This document shows, in pieces, positions 16,726-24,594 of a stretch of 34,716 nucleotides of DNA. The notes beneath the pieces are model-generated. The model did no database searches. It was not told the origin of the DNA and saw nothing but the letters and a program-made list of their open reading frames with translations. How positions within the stretch are numbered: position 1 is the stretch's first letter; every line of letters begins with the position of its first letter. Made by a program: the position numbers and the translations under genes. Location of the stretch: the NCBI GenBank assembly GCA_002477595.1, contig DLQN01000095.1, positions 1 to 34,716 of the forward strand. The letters run 5' to 3'. The DNA comes from Roseivirga sp. UBA7431 (lineage in GTDB: Bacteria > Bacteroidota > Bacteroidia > Cytophagales > Cyclobacteriaceae).

Positions 16726-17349
16726 TCACACACTGGACCAAGACTTCTGTCCAGGCTCAAGTGGAATACATCCATTGTAGTTAACAGGAATAGGATCATA
16801 AGCCATTACGGTCTCTCCTACTAGCTCTGAAGTATAATAACTGTTAAACGTTGCGTCTACCACTGTGGTCACAAAATGTGCCTCCACAAACTCATCACTC
16901 TTCTCGCCAGCATCGCTATATGTGTCGCGATAGTTTTTCAGTATGCTAGGGTCATCATTATAGCGATTAAAATAGCCATTGATAACATCTGTTATCTGTC
17001 GAGTTGTTGCTTTGTTAAAAGAAGCTTCCTGACTTTCGTCAAAATTCTTTACAAATACAGCCAGCCCTTTCTTGAAAAACTCAGACTCCAAATCCGTATT
17101 AAATACAGAAAATGCCTGATCTAAATGATTTGGTACTCCAGCCTCAATTGCTCCTGGAGTAGTCGTTTTCGGTGCAATACCTTCACAAACCTTTTCCATT
17201 TGAGCCGCCTCTTCAGGTGTAAAGAAAACTGGAACCCAGTTAACCGTAGGTTTCGCTGAACAGCCTTGCATGGCTCCAAATAGCATGCTCGATCCGAACA
17301 ACGCAGCTGAACCAAAACCAATATTCTTTAGTGCTTTTCTTCTTTCCAT
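16726..17349 (-). CDS. Gluconate 2-dehydrogenase subunit 3 family protein (Tat-type small subunit)
   Basis: This is the small subunit of a membrane-associated flavin dehydrogenase, with 207 residues. The N-terminus MERRKALKNIGFG is Tat-like (Arg3-Arg4). It runs through a hydrophobic stretch to a lipobox-like AMQGC, so the protein is probably a Tat-exported lipoprotein. The PVFFTPEEAAQMEKVCEGIAPKTTTPGA stretch is the family signature (PF13618): in relatives, this region follows the signal and binds the catalytic subunit. In gluconate, fructose and glucose dehydrogenases the small subunit carries the Tat signal and the GMC subunit is exported with it. The gene lies 3 bases downstream of the GMC gene. 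No cytochrome subunit follows. Confidence 0.88.
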   Translation of the reverse strand: MERRKALKNIGFGSAALFGSSMLFGAMQGCSAKPTVNWVPVFFTPEEAAQMEKVCEGIAPKTTTPGAIEAGVPNHLDQAFSVFNTDLESEFFKKGLAVFVKNFDESQEASFNKATTRQITDVINGYFNRYNDDPSILKNYRDTYSDAGEKSDEFVEAHFVTTVVDATFNSYYTSELVGETVMAYDPIPVNYNGCIPLEPGQKSWSSV

Positions 17350-17352
17350 GGC

Positions 17353-19104
17353 TTACAGGTTTCCTTTTTTAATTTGATCAACCGCATAGTTTGCCGCCCT
17401 TGCGCTAAATGCCATATAACCTAAAGACGGGTTATGACATGCAGATGAAGTCATAAATGCTCCGTCTGTGACGAATACATTCTTGCAAGCATGTACTTGA
17501 TTCCATTTGTTCAGAACAGAAGTCTTAGGATCACGTCCCATTCTAGCAGTTCCCATCTCATGGATGCCTAGTCCCATATGTGGCCCATTGTCATAAGTAC
17601 CTACGTCTTTAAAGCCTGCAGCTTCAAGCATCTCTGCTCCTGCCGCTGCCATATCCTTACGCATTTCGTACTCGTTCTCATGGAAGTTACCAGCATCAAA
17701 TCTTACTTGAGGTAATCCCCATTGATCCAAGTTATCATAGTCCATCTTCATATAGTTTTTGTGTTGTGGTAACACCTCACCAAAACCACCAAATCCCATC
17801 GTCCAGCCTCCTGGTTCCATTAACATATCCTTGATGTCTCCACCTACTCGAGTGTTTCTCATCTCCGCTATATTACGTCCCCAGCCATCTCGACCTGCAC
17901 CACCTTGATAACCATAACCACGAATGAAATTCTTCATATTCGAGCTACCGCCCAAGTTTCTAAATCTTGGAATATAAATACCATTGGCTCTTCGGCCTTT
18001 GAAATATTTATCCTCATACCCCTCTACTTTGGAGTAAGCACCTACACCTAAATGGTGATCCATAATGTTGTGACCAAGCTCTCCACTGTCATTACCCAAC
18101 CCGTTTGGGAAACGAGCACTCTTAGATTGCAAGAGAATTCCAGCAGAAGCGATAGCAGAAGCACAAAGAAAAACCACTTTGGCATAATACTCCGTTGACT
18201 CTTTTGTATTCTGGTCAATAGCTCTGACACCGGTAGCCTTACCAGTACTTTCATCATACATCACTTCATGAACAATCGCATCTGTCTGAATGGTAAGGTT
18301 ACCACTCTCAACACCCGCAGGGAGTGTAGACGACAAACTTGAAAAGTATCCACCATATGGGCAGCCTCTCATGCACCTGTTTCTCATCAGACATTGGCTT
18401 CTTCCACCTGGGTTTTTGTGATCTGGCTGTTGAACTGCGAGAGGTTCTGTCAAGTGTGCGGTTCTACCGATAGTCACCCATCTGTTGTTCCATTTACTCT
18501 CAACGGCTTTTCTAAAATCCTTTTCCACACAATTCATTTCCATCGGAGGAAGTAATTTACCGTCAGGCAATTGCTTGAAACCCCTATTCTCACCGCTTAC
18601 TCCGATATAACGTTCAACGTAATCGTACCAGGGCTTAATGTCTTTGTATCGAACTGGCCAGTCTACGCCAAATCCGTCTTTTTGATTTGCAGTGAAGTCG
18701 ATATCACTTAGTCTGTAACTCTGGCGACCCCAAGTAATGGATCTACCGCCTAGGTGATAACCCCTCATCCAGTCGAACCGAGTATCTTCCTGATAAGGAT
18801 GCTCGCTGTCTTTTACAAAGAACTTACGATGAGCTTCGGCTGTTGTATAGCCAGTCCTGTTTTGTTTGGGGTAATCTTTTTCGATGACTTCCTTAGGTGT
18901 TCTACCTCTATTGGGTAAGTCCCAAGTATCCATGGTGGCAGTTTGGTAATCCTTAATGTGCTCGACTTTCCGACCACGTTCTAGTACCAATGTTTTAAGG
19001 CCTTTTTCACTAAGTTCTTTAGCTGCCCAACCTCCACTGATACCCGACCCAACCACAATAGCATCATAGGTTCTGTCCTGTTTTGCTTTTAGGTTTAAAT
19101 TCAT
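17353..19104 (-). CDS. GMC-family FAD-dependent sugar dehydrogenase, catalytic subunit
   Basis: This 583-residue flavoprotein has an N-terminal FAD-binding motif DAIVVGSGISGGWAAKELSEKG (dinucleotide GxGxxG at about 19-24). The GMC block WMRGYHLGGRSITWGRQSYR is at 112-131. A Cys238-x5-Cys244-x3-Cys248 motif has the same spacing as the [3Fe-4S] ligands of FAD-glucose dehydrogenase. C-terminal GIHEMGTARMG and SACHNPSLGYMA blocks follow, with His557 as the likely catalytic base. It has no signal peptide of its own, so export would depend on the Tat signal of the small subunit encoded next. By context it is a C3-specific glycoside dehydrogenase rather than a gluconate dehydrogenase; this is inferred. 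It is the first gene of its operon and has a 163-base upstream region. Confidence 0.9.
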   Translation of the reverse strand: MNLNLKAKQDRTYDAIVVGSGISGGWAAKELSEKGLKTLVLERGRKVEHIKDYQTATMDTWDLPNRGRTPKEVIEKDYPKQNRTGYTTAEAHRKFFVKDSEHPYQEDTRFDWMRGYHLGGRSITWGRQSYRLSDIDFTANQKDGFGVDWPVRYKDIKPWYDYVERYIGVSGENRGFKQLPDGKLLPPMEMNCVEKDFRKAVESKWNNRWVTIGRTAHLTEPLAVQQPDHKNPGGRSQCLMRNRCMRGCPYGGYFSSLSSTLPAGVESGNLTIQTDAIVHEVMYDESTGKATGVRAIDQNTKESTEYYAKVVFLCASAIASAGILLQSKSARFPNGLGNDSGELGHNIMDHHLGVGAYSKVEGYEDKYFKGRRANGIYIPRFRNLGGSSNMKNFIRGYGYQGGAGRDGWGRNIAEMRNTRVGGDIKDMLMEPGGWTMGFGGFGEVLPQHKNYMKMDYDNLDQWGLPQVRFDAGNFHENEYEMRKDMAAAGAEMLEAAGFKDVGTYDNGPHMGLGIHEMGTARMGRDPKTSVLNKWNQVHACKNVFVTDGAFMTSSACHNPSLGYMAFSARAANYAVDQIKKGNL

Positions 19105-19184
19105 TGAGATTATTATTGAGTAAAAGTTTATACAATCTTATCCAGCGCGTATTATTAGGATAGTTTAGAAATATAAACAGTATG

Positions 19185-19210
19185 TGTCAAAAATGACAGC
19201 ATGTTTTGAC
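19185..19210. repeat. Overlapping inverted repeats upstream of the GMC operon
   Basis: TGTCA-AAAA-TGACA (19185-19198) is a perfect 5-bp dyad. GTCAAAA (19186-19192) is also repeated in inverse as TTTTGAC (19204-19210). The site is about 80-105 bases before the GMC start codon, where an operator could lie. Only -7-like TAAGATTG (19140-19133, one mismatch) was found as a promoter element. The dyad is short and may be chance. Confidence 0.3.
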
Positions 19211-19238
19211 CGAAGGCTGGGTCAGAAAGGCCTATAAT

Positions 19239-19268
19239 AAAAAAGCCTCGACTAGTCGAGGCTTTTTT
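19239..19268 (-). terminator. Terminator of the DUF2795 gene
   Basis: AAAAAAGCCTCGACT is followed by its exact complement AGTCGAGGCTTTTTT, a 30-base perfect palindrome (13-bp stem, CTAG loop). It has flanking A/T runs and could work in both directions. The stop codon of the DUF2795 gene overlaps its edge. Confidence 0.9.
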
Positions 19269-19489
19269 TAGTATTCATCTTCGTTAAAGAAGAAATCATC
19301 TTTTGTCGGATAGTCCGGCCAAATCTCCTCTATGCTTTCATATGGTTGCCCATCATCTTCAAGTTCTTGAAGGTTTTCAACAACCTCTAGCGGGGAACCA
19401 GAACGAATTGAAAAATCAATCAATTCATCCTTAGTCGCAGGCCAAGGGGCGTCTTCCAAATATGAAGCAAGTTCTAATGTCCAGTACAT
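19268..19489 (-). CDS. DUF2795-family small protein
   Basis: The 73-residue, strongly acidic protein begins MYWTLELASYLEDAPWPATKDELIDFSIRSG, matching the DUF2795 family. That family has a compact helical fold, is frequent in Bacteroidota, and has no known function. The segment SPLEVVENLQELEDDGQPYESIEEIWPDYP is also typical; the C-terminus is rich in Asp, Glu and Phe. It is a single-gene unit: a probable promoter (19512-19543) precedes it, and its stop codon sits on the edge of a palindromic terminator. No neighbour suggests a role. Confidence 0.85.
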   Translation of the reverse strand: MYWTLELASYLEDAPWPATKDELIDFSIRSGSPLEVVENLQELEDDGQPYESIEEIWPDYPTKDDFFFNEDEY

Positions 19490-19511
19490 ATCTCTTCTCG
19501 TTTATGGCGTG

Positions 19512-19543
19512 CAAAAGAATGGAATAAATTCCTAATATTCAAA
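19512..19543 (-). promoter_or_regulatory. Probable promoter of the DUF2795 gene
   Basis: The minus strand has TTTG (19543-19540), 20 bases, then TTCTTTTG (19519-19512), one mismatch from TAnnTTTG. The predicted start is near 19506, giving a leader of about 17 bases. Confidence 0.5.
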
Positions 19544-19571
19544 TGGTTAAATGCAATTATTTTAAATACCC

Positions 19572-20807
19572 TCACCAAGCCTTTTTAAGTTCAGTCAAAA
19601 TATCCTTTTTGATCTCGACTTTTAGTTTCTGCTGGGCAAGTTTTCTATCAAGCAGATTGTCTAACCCGCTCGCCATGTTGAACTTACCCATATTCTCTTC
19701 GAAAGTCTTGAGTTCGCTATAATCCCTATCAAGAAGGCCTCTGACTAGGCGAATTCGCAACTTATTCAAATCATCATCTGAAGCCCCCTTCTTGGACTTC
19801 TTCTCAACTAGGGTGTTTAAGAACTTCTTTTCTGAGATTATTCCACTCAGTCTTAAGTACTTTTCTGACAATTCTTCCGAAAACTTCTTCCCTACTGGGC
19901 CAATCGCTTTCCATTTTCGGTTGATTGCATTTAGATCAACTTTTGGGAGAATAGACTCATTAGCCTTTTCTAATTCCCCTATAATTGCCTCTTTACTGTT
20001 CCGGTTTGCTTCAGGGCTTATCTTACTCTTTACCTTCTCAATCTTCTTAGCTTGATTTAGCGCAGCCTTGATAATGGTCTGAAACTGCTCCCAAAACTCG
20101 CTATGCTTAGCAGGCTTAATCTTTCCTAAAGCATGCCATTGCTCTTTGTAAGTACTAATCACTTTGTGCAACTCGGCAATGTCCTTGATGGATTTTAGTG
20201 CTTCGGCTTTCTCTAAAAACTCCTCAAAGGCAGACTCTTTCTCTTCTGCCATTTTCGAAAGGTCTGCATAGAAAGCTGATCTTCTTTCATAGAATCGTTG
20301 AGTTACGTCCTTAAAAGCATCTTCGATTTCCGCTCTCTTCTCCTTAGCAACAGCTCCCGTTTTAAGCCATTTACCCTGTATCTCTTTCACTAAAGCTGAT
20401 GATGCTTTCCAGTCATGGCTCTCCGCCACTTCTTTAAGCTCGACTAGCAAAGCTGTTTTGATATCTAAATTCTTTTGACGGTTCGCTTCGATGTATTCAT
20501 CTAATTCGGTATGCAACGCATTCAGCGTAGCATAAAGTCCCTCGAAATCACCTATAGCATCAAACTCATGCATAGTGTCTTTCAAATGAATCACCTTCAT
20601 CAAGAAGGACCCTTTGTTTGTGTTAGACTCGATCTTACTTTTTACTGCTTCAACTTGACCCACGGCAAGGTCAAATCGTTCTTTATAGTAGGTCAAGGTT
20701 TGCTCTTCAGTTTCTTTGAGCTCACCAATGATTAAGTCTGGAAAATCCATAAAGGCCTTCCTATAAATTTTACCATCAAGAACGTATCCGTATTCCTTAT
20801 TTTCCAA
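19572..20807 (-). CDS. DUF349-repeat protein
   Basis: The 411-residue, highly charged, almost entirely helical protein has at least three DUF349-type units, each a helix pair with a conserved Trp. They are at about residues 129-173 (HDWKASSALVKEIQGKWLKTG), 207-248 (EQWHALGKIKPAKHSEFWEQF) and 280-316 (INRKWKAIGPVGKKFSEELS). Long Glu/Lys-rich coiled-coil segments lie between and after them. No signal peptide or membrane segment is seen, so it is cytoplasmic. DUF349 proteins are common in Bacteroidota and their role is unclear; nucleic-acid or ribosome association has been considered for charged helical proteins of this type, but nothing here proves it. It is divergent from ettA. Confidence 0.85.
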   Translation of the reverse strand: MENKEYGYVLDGKIYRKAFMDFPDLIIGELKETEEQTLTYYKERFDLAVGQVEAVKSKIESNTNKGSFLMKVIHLKDTMHEFDAIGDFEGLYATLNALHTELDEYIEANRQKNLDIKTALLVELKEVAESHDWKASSALVKEIQGKWLKTGAVAKEKRAEIEDAFKDVTQRFYERRSAFYADLSKMAEEKESAFEEFLEKAEALKSIKDIAELHKVISTYKEQWHALGKIKPAKHSEFWEQFQTIIKAALNQAKKIEKVKSKISPEANRNSKEAIIGELEKANESILPKVDLNAINRKWKAIGPVGKKFSEELSEKYLRLSGIISEKKFLNTLVEKKSKKGASDDDLNKLRIRLVRGLLDRDYSELKTFEENMGKFNMASGLDNLLDRKLAQQKLKVEIKKDILTELKKAW

Positions 20808-20903
20808 TTGTATTTTTTCTATTCTGGGTCGAAAATAGTTAATTCAATTTATTGCGCTGAATAGAAGCATATTTTTTACCATATTTGATCCAAAATCAGC
20901 CAA

Positions 20904-22583
20904 ATGAGTGACAACAAGATCATTTTTTCAATGGCGGGTGTCAACAAAGTCTACCCACCGCAAAAACAAGTCTTAAAAAACATATATCTATCCTTCTTCT
21001 ACGGAGCTAAAATTGGGGTTCTTGGATTAAACGGTTCAGGAAAATCTTCTTTGCTTCGTATCATTGCTGGAATGGATAAAGAGTATCAAGGGGAGGTTGT
21101 ATTCTCTCCAGGGTTTTCCGTGGGAATGCTAGAGCAAGAGCCTGACCTAGATCCTGAAAAAACCGTTAAGCAAGTGGTTGAAGAAGGTGCGAAAGAGACA
21201 GTTGACTTATTGAAGGAATTTGAGGAAATCAATCTCAAATTTGCAGACCCAGGAATATTGGCTGATCCGGATGCCATGAATCAATTAATTGAAGACCAAG
21301 GCAAGGTTCAAGAGAAGTTAGATCAAGTAAATGCTTGGGAACTAGACTCACGACTTGAACGATCAATGGACGCCTTAAGGACTCCTCCTGCAGACGCAAT
21401 TATCAAAAACCTTTCGGGTGGGGAAAAAAGACGTGTAGCGCTTTGTCGATTACTGATTCAAGAGCCAGACGTCCTACTATTAGATGAACCTACCAACCAC
21501 TTAGATGCTGAATCTGTACACTGGTTGGAGCAACACCTTAGACAATACAAGGGTACTGTAATTGCCGTTACGCACGATAGGTACTTCCTAGATAATGTCG
21601 CTGGCTGGATCCTAGAACTAGATAGAGGTGAAGGAATTCCTTGGGAAGGAAATTACTCTTCTTGGCTAGAACAAAAAGAAAGAAGATTAGCAAAAGAAGA
21701 AAAAACAGAGTCGAAAAGACAAAAGACACTTCAGCGCGAGTTGGAATGGGTACGCATGTCACCAAAAGGTCGTCAAGCGAAGTCTAAAGCTCGTTTGGGT
21801 GCCTACGACAGACTAGTCGGACAAGAATCTGCTGAGAAAGAACAAAAACTGGAGCTTTATATACCTGCGGGTCCTCGTTTAGGGTCTAAGGTTATTGAAG
21901 CCAAAGGAGTTTCTAAAGCATTTGGCGATAAGTTACTCTATGAAAACTTAGAATTCTCGCTACCACAAGGTGGTATAGTGGGTATTATTGGTCCAAACGG
22001 AGCAGGTAAAACTACGCTCTTCAACATGATCACTGGCCGTGAAAAGCCAGACAGTGGAGATTTTGAAGTAGGTACCACAGTTGACATCGCTTATGTCGAT
22101 CAGGAACACACAAAATTGGACCCTAATAAGTCCGTTTGGGAAGTAATCTCTGAGGGCAACGAACTCATCAACCTTGGTGGAAAAGAAATTAACTCACGTG
22201 CTTATGTCAGTCGCTTTAATTTCAATGGAACGGATCAGAACAAAAAAGTAAGTGAATTGTCAGGTGGAATGAGAAATAGAGTGCACTTAGCACTTGCGCT
22301 AAAACAAGGTGCTAACCTACTCTTATTAGATGAGCCAACTAACGACTTGGATATAAACACGCTCAGGGCACTAGAGGAAGGACTGGACAACTTCGGTGGT
22401 TGCGCAGTAATTATTTCTCACGATAGATGGTTCTTGGACCGTGTTTGCACTCATATACTAGCCTTCGAGGGGGATTCACAGGTAAATTGGTTTGAAGGAT
22501 CTTATTCTGAATATGAGGAAAATCGTAAGAAACGACTGGGAGATGTTGACCCAACAAGAATCAGATATAAGAAACTAGGGTAA
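20904..22583 (+). CDS. ettA: Energy-dependent translational throttle protein EttA (ABC-F ATPase)
   Basis: EttA binds the ribosomal E site and gates the first elongation step according to the ATP/ADP ratio. The 559-residue protein has two ABC domains. The first has Walker A GLNGSGKS (41-48), the signature LSGGEKRRVALCRLL and Walker B LLLDEPTNHLDAESV. The second has GPNGAGKTT, LSGGMRNRV and LLLDEPTNDLDINTL. The linker between them (KEEKTESKRQKTLQRELEWVRMSPKGRQAKSKARL) is the conserved EttA P-site tRNA interaction motif region, and an arm insertion occurs in domain 1. No membrane segments are present. Length and ending (DPTRIRYKKLG) match EttA well. Confidence 0.96.
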   Translation: MSDNKIIFSMAGVNKVYPPQKQVLKNIYLSFFYGAKIGVLGLNGSGKSSLLRIIAGMDKEYQGEVVFSPGFSVGMLEQEPDLDPEKTVKQVVEEGAKETVDLLKEFEEINLKFADPGILADPDAMNQLIEDQGKVQEKLDQVNAWELDSRLERSMDALRTPPADAIIKNLSGGEKRRVALCRLLIQEPDVLLLDEPTNHLDAESVHWLEQHLRQYKGTVIAVTHDRYFLDNVAGWILELDRGEGIPWEGNYSSWLEQKERRLAKEEKTESKRQKTLQRELEWVRMSPKGRQAKSKARLGAYDRLVGQESAEKEQKLELYIPAGPRLGSKVIEAKGVSKAFGDKLLYENLEFSLPQGGIVGIIGPNGAGKTTLFNMITGREKPDSGDFEVGTTVDIAYVDQEHTKLDPNKSVWEVISEGNELINLGGKEINSRAYVSRFNFNGTDQNKKVSELSGGMRNRVHLALALKQGANLLLLDEPTNDLDINTLRALEEGLDNFGGCAVIISHDRWFLDRVCTHILAFEGDSQVNWFEGSYSEYEENRKKRLGDVDPTRIRYKKLG

Positions 22584-22644
22584 TGCTATGTTGCTTTTGC
22601 TCCGCAGCACGTTCTTTAAGTGTAATATTGTTTAAATTGAAATT

Positions 22645-23352
22645 ATGAGAATAATTTGTCTTTTACTTTTAAGTTTTTTGTCTTTTGAAATCAGCGCTCA
22701 AAGCTTCGGCATGAGTGGCACTTCTGAAGTTGCATTTAACTTAAGAGATGGCTCCAGTAACAACAGGAGTAATATTCGTAGTAGAATCCCTCTTGGAAAA
22801 AAGGTAGATTTCGAGCGTTACATGAATGAAACACCTCGAAAAACCACAATAGTGCTAATAAAAGGTGACACCATTTATGGCGACTACATGTATAACATGG
22901 AGAACGAAACTCTAGAATCTGCTGATGGAGACTCGCTGATCGCTTGGAATTTTATTGCCACTTTTTCGTTTAAAGCGACAGCAGATGAGCCAGCTCAGAA
23001 ATTCTCAAACATGAAATTGGTTTGGCCGGATAGTGAGTATGGAGGTTTTATAAGAGATGTATACACTTCAGAATATGTAAAGGTGAAATACTACCTTGAA
23101 TACATACCTGCTACTTGGGACCCATCTACGCAAATGGGTGATCGCAATGACAAAGTGGTTGCCAAGTCTGATTTCTATCTAAAAACAGGTAACGATTGGA
23201 AAGAAATTCCTAGTGGAAAAACAGCTTTCTTCGACTTCTTTGGAGCCTATTCTGAACCTTTGCGCAAGTATGCTCGAAAAAACAGACTCAAGCACAGAGA
23301 ACCTGAGGATATTGGAAAAATGGTAACTTGGATTACTAAAAATGGAAATTAA
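22645..23352 (+). CDS. Secreted protein of unknown function
   Basis: Not recognised. The 235-residue protein has a signal peptide (MRIICLLLLSFLSFEISAQS, cleavage after Ala-Gln or nearby) and no lipobox, so it is periplasmic or outer-membrane-associated. After a low-complexity Ser/Asn/Arg stretch (residues about 30-48) comes a mixed region. It contains TTIVLIKGDTIYGDYMYNMENETL, a pattern seen in small beta-rich domains that report a 'track/transport' of a property in many Bacteroidota proteins, and a basic C-terminal part (PLRKYARKNRLKHREPEDIGKMVTWI). Its last 17 bases overlap the end of the convergent OsmC-family gene. It follows ettA by 61 bases; no terminator was found between them, so co-transcription is possible. 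Confidence 0.75.
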   Translation: MRIICLLLLSFLSFEISAQSFGMSGTSEVAFNLRDGSSNNRSNIRSRIPLGKKVDFERYMNETPRKTTIVLIKGDTIYGDYMYNMENETLESADGDSLIAWNFIATFSFKATADEPAQKFSNMKLVWPDSEYGGFIRDVYTSEYVKVKYYLEYIPATWDPSTQMGDRNDKVVAKSDFYLKTGNDWKEIPSGKTAFFDFFGAYSEPLRKYARKNRLKHREPEDIGKMVTWITKNGN

Positions 23353-23743
23353 TTTCCTGTCTTAAATCTGGGTGAAGGCTGAGGGCTACAGGACAATTTC
23401 GGCCCACATCTTTTAACCATTCACGCTTCTCTTCATTTAATGGACAATTATCCCAAAAGAACTCAACTTTCAAAGCGGCAATCTTCCTTGGCAAAGTAGC
23501 AGACATCACCTTAGTCGTTTCTAAATGCATTCCAGTTAAATCGATTCCCTCTTTTTCACCAGCAATAGCCATGACTGTCATCATACAACTACCTAAAGCA
23601 GCAGCAACCGTATCTGTTGGCGAAAACGTTTCTCCTTTACCATTGTTGTCTAGCGGAGCATCCGTAAGAAACTGGTTGCCCGATTTCACATGGGTTGCAG
23701 AGGTTCTTAAACCTCCATTATATTCAGATTTGATCGTGGTCAT
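23336..23743 (-). CDS. OsmC-family peroxiredoxin-like protein
   Basis: OsmC/Ohr proteins are thiol peroxidases that remove organic hydroperoxides. The 135-residue protein has the family dyad of cysteines: Cys53 in AALGSCMMTVMAIAGEKEGI (central helix, peroxidatic position) and Cys117 in GRNCPVALSL (resolving position). The N-terminal strand block and the usual start DAPLDNNGKGETFSPTDTVAAALGSC fit the OsmC branch more than Ohr. It is cytoplasmic. The last 17 bases overlap the 3' end of the plus-strand secreted-protein gene, so the two are arranged tail to tail without room for a separate terminator. Confidence 0.9.
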   Translation of the reverse strand: MTTIKSEYNGGLRTSATHVKSGNQFLTDAPLDNNGKGETFSPTDTVAAALGSCMMTVMAIAGEKEGIDLTGMHLETTKVMSATLPRKIAALKVEFFWDNCPLNEEKREWLKDVGRNCPVALSLHPDLRQEINFHF

Positions 23744-23802
23744 AAACTATGCAGCTTTATTTTTCGTTAATTTATATACCTTATTTCTACCTACAAAATT
23801 GT

Positions 23803-24528
23803 ATGCACTCATTCGTTAAAAGTATCTTCTTTTCGCTACTGCTCATCATTGGAGTTAGTGCTATGGCACAACGAAATGATGTCCCCCCGGGCGAAGACTA
23901 TTCTATAGAAAATGTATTTGGCGTTAGCAAAGCATCCCATGGTGGATTGATCAGCGGATTTTACTATCGACATTCAAAGCTCTTGAGTGAAGGCAATTTG
24001 ATGAACTATGGTATCGAGATAGTCAACATTAAAGACCAACGTGAAGGGAAAGAAACCACATTAACAGGTAGCACCTTCGTTTTTGGTAAATCAAACTACC
24101 TTTTGGCCATTAGGCCAACTTATGGTAGAGAGAAAATATTCTTCAAAAAAGCCCCCCAACAGGGTGCACGAATCACAGGTCTATTATCGGCTGGACCATC
24201 GATCGGCATGGAAATACCTTATTTCGTGGAGTTAATTGGCAACGAAAGAGAGCAATATGACCCAGAGGATAGTCGACACAACCTCAACAGAATTATCGGT
24301 AATGCTGGCCCTTTTAGAGGTTTAACGCAATCAAAGTTTGTATTGGGTGCACATGCAAAAGCTTCACTGACTTTCGAAACTAACTCAACCAAACAACGAG
24401 TTTTTGGTGTAGAGGTTGGCTTCACTTTAGACGTCTACACTAGAGCAATAAATATCATCCCAGTGGCCGATAACAACAGTGTCTTTACTTCAGCATTTCT
24501 AGCGATCTACTTCGGTCGTAGAAGATAG
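23803..24528 (+). CDS. Secreted, probably outer-membrane beta-barrel protein of unknown function
   Basis: Not recognised by name. From the ATG at 23803 the protein has 241 residues. It starts with a signal peptide (MHSFVKSIFFSLLLIIGVSAMAQ). Alternating hydrophobic strands follow, for example GGLISGFYYRHSKL, YLLAIRPTYGREKIFF, GLLSAGPSIGMEIPY, KASLTFETNS and FGVEVGFTLDVYT. It ends SAFLAIYFGRRR, the aromatic-rich C-terminal strand typical of Bacteroidota outer-membrane barrel proteins. The number of strands suggests a small barrel (about 8). An in-frame ATG at 23749 would put 18 residues before the signal peptide and was rejected. It lies just upstream of lipA. Confidence 0.7.
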   Translation: MHSFVKSIFFSLLLIIGVSAMAQRNDVPPGEDYSIENVFGVSKASHGGLISGFYYRHSKLLSEGNLMNYGIEIVNIKDQREGKETTLTGSTFVFGKSNYLLAIRPTYGREKIFFKKAPQQGARITGLLSAGPSIGMEIPYFVELIGNEREQYDPEDSRHNLNRIIGNAGPFRGLTQSKFVLGAHAKASLTFETNSTKQRVFGVEVGFTLDVYTRAINIIPVADNNSVFTSAFLAIYFGRRR

Positions 24529-24560
24529 CCGTTCAGTACTTTTTTTTGGAACCTTTGGCT

Positions 24561-24568
24561 TACATTTG
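24561..24568 (+). promoter_or_regulatory. Candidate -7 element of lipA
   Basis: TACATTTG matches TAnnTTTG exactly. No TTG is placed 19-21 bases upstream (the nearest TTTG, 24545-24548, is 12 bases away). The predicted start is near 24574, leaving a leader of about 20 bases that contains the Shine-Dalgarno sequence. Confidence 0.4.
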
Positions 24569-24582
24569 TGTTTTAATTGACA

Positions 24583-24588
24583 GAGGAG
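24583..24588 (+). promoter_or_regulatory. Strong Shine-Dalgarno sequence of lipA
   Basis: GAGGAG ends 6 bases before the ATG at 24595 and decides the start in favour of that ATG over an in-frame TTG at 24577, which lies upstream of the site. Such a complete site is unusual among the genes of this window. Confidence 0.7.
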
Positions 24589-24594
24589 AAATTT

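Noticed and set aside
11309..19104. Classical polysaccharide utilisation locus
   Set aside because: No SusC/SusD pair, glycoside hydrolase or sigma/anti-sigma or hybrid regulator genes are present.
24577..24594. TTG start for lipA
   Set aside because: The Shine-Dalgarno sequence lies after it and serves the ATG at 24595.
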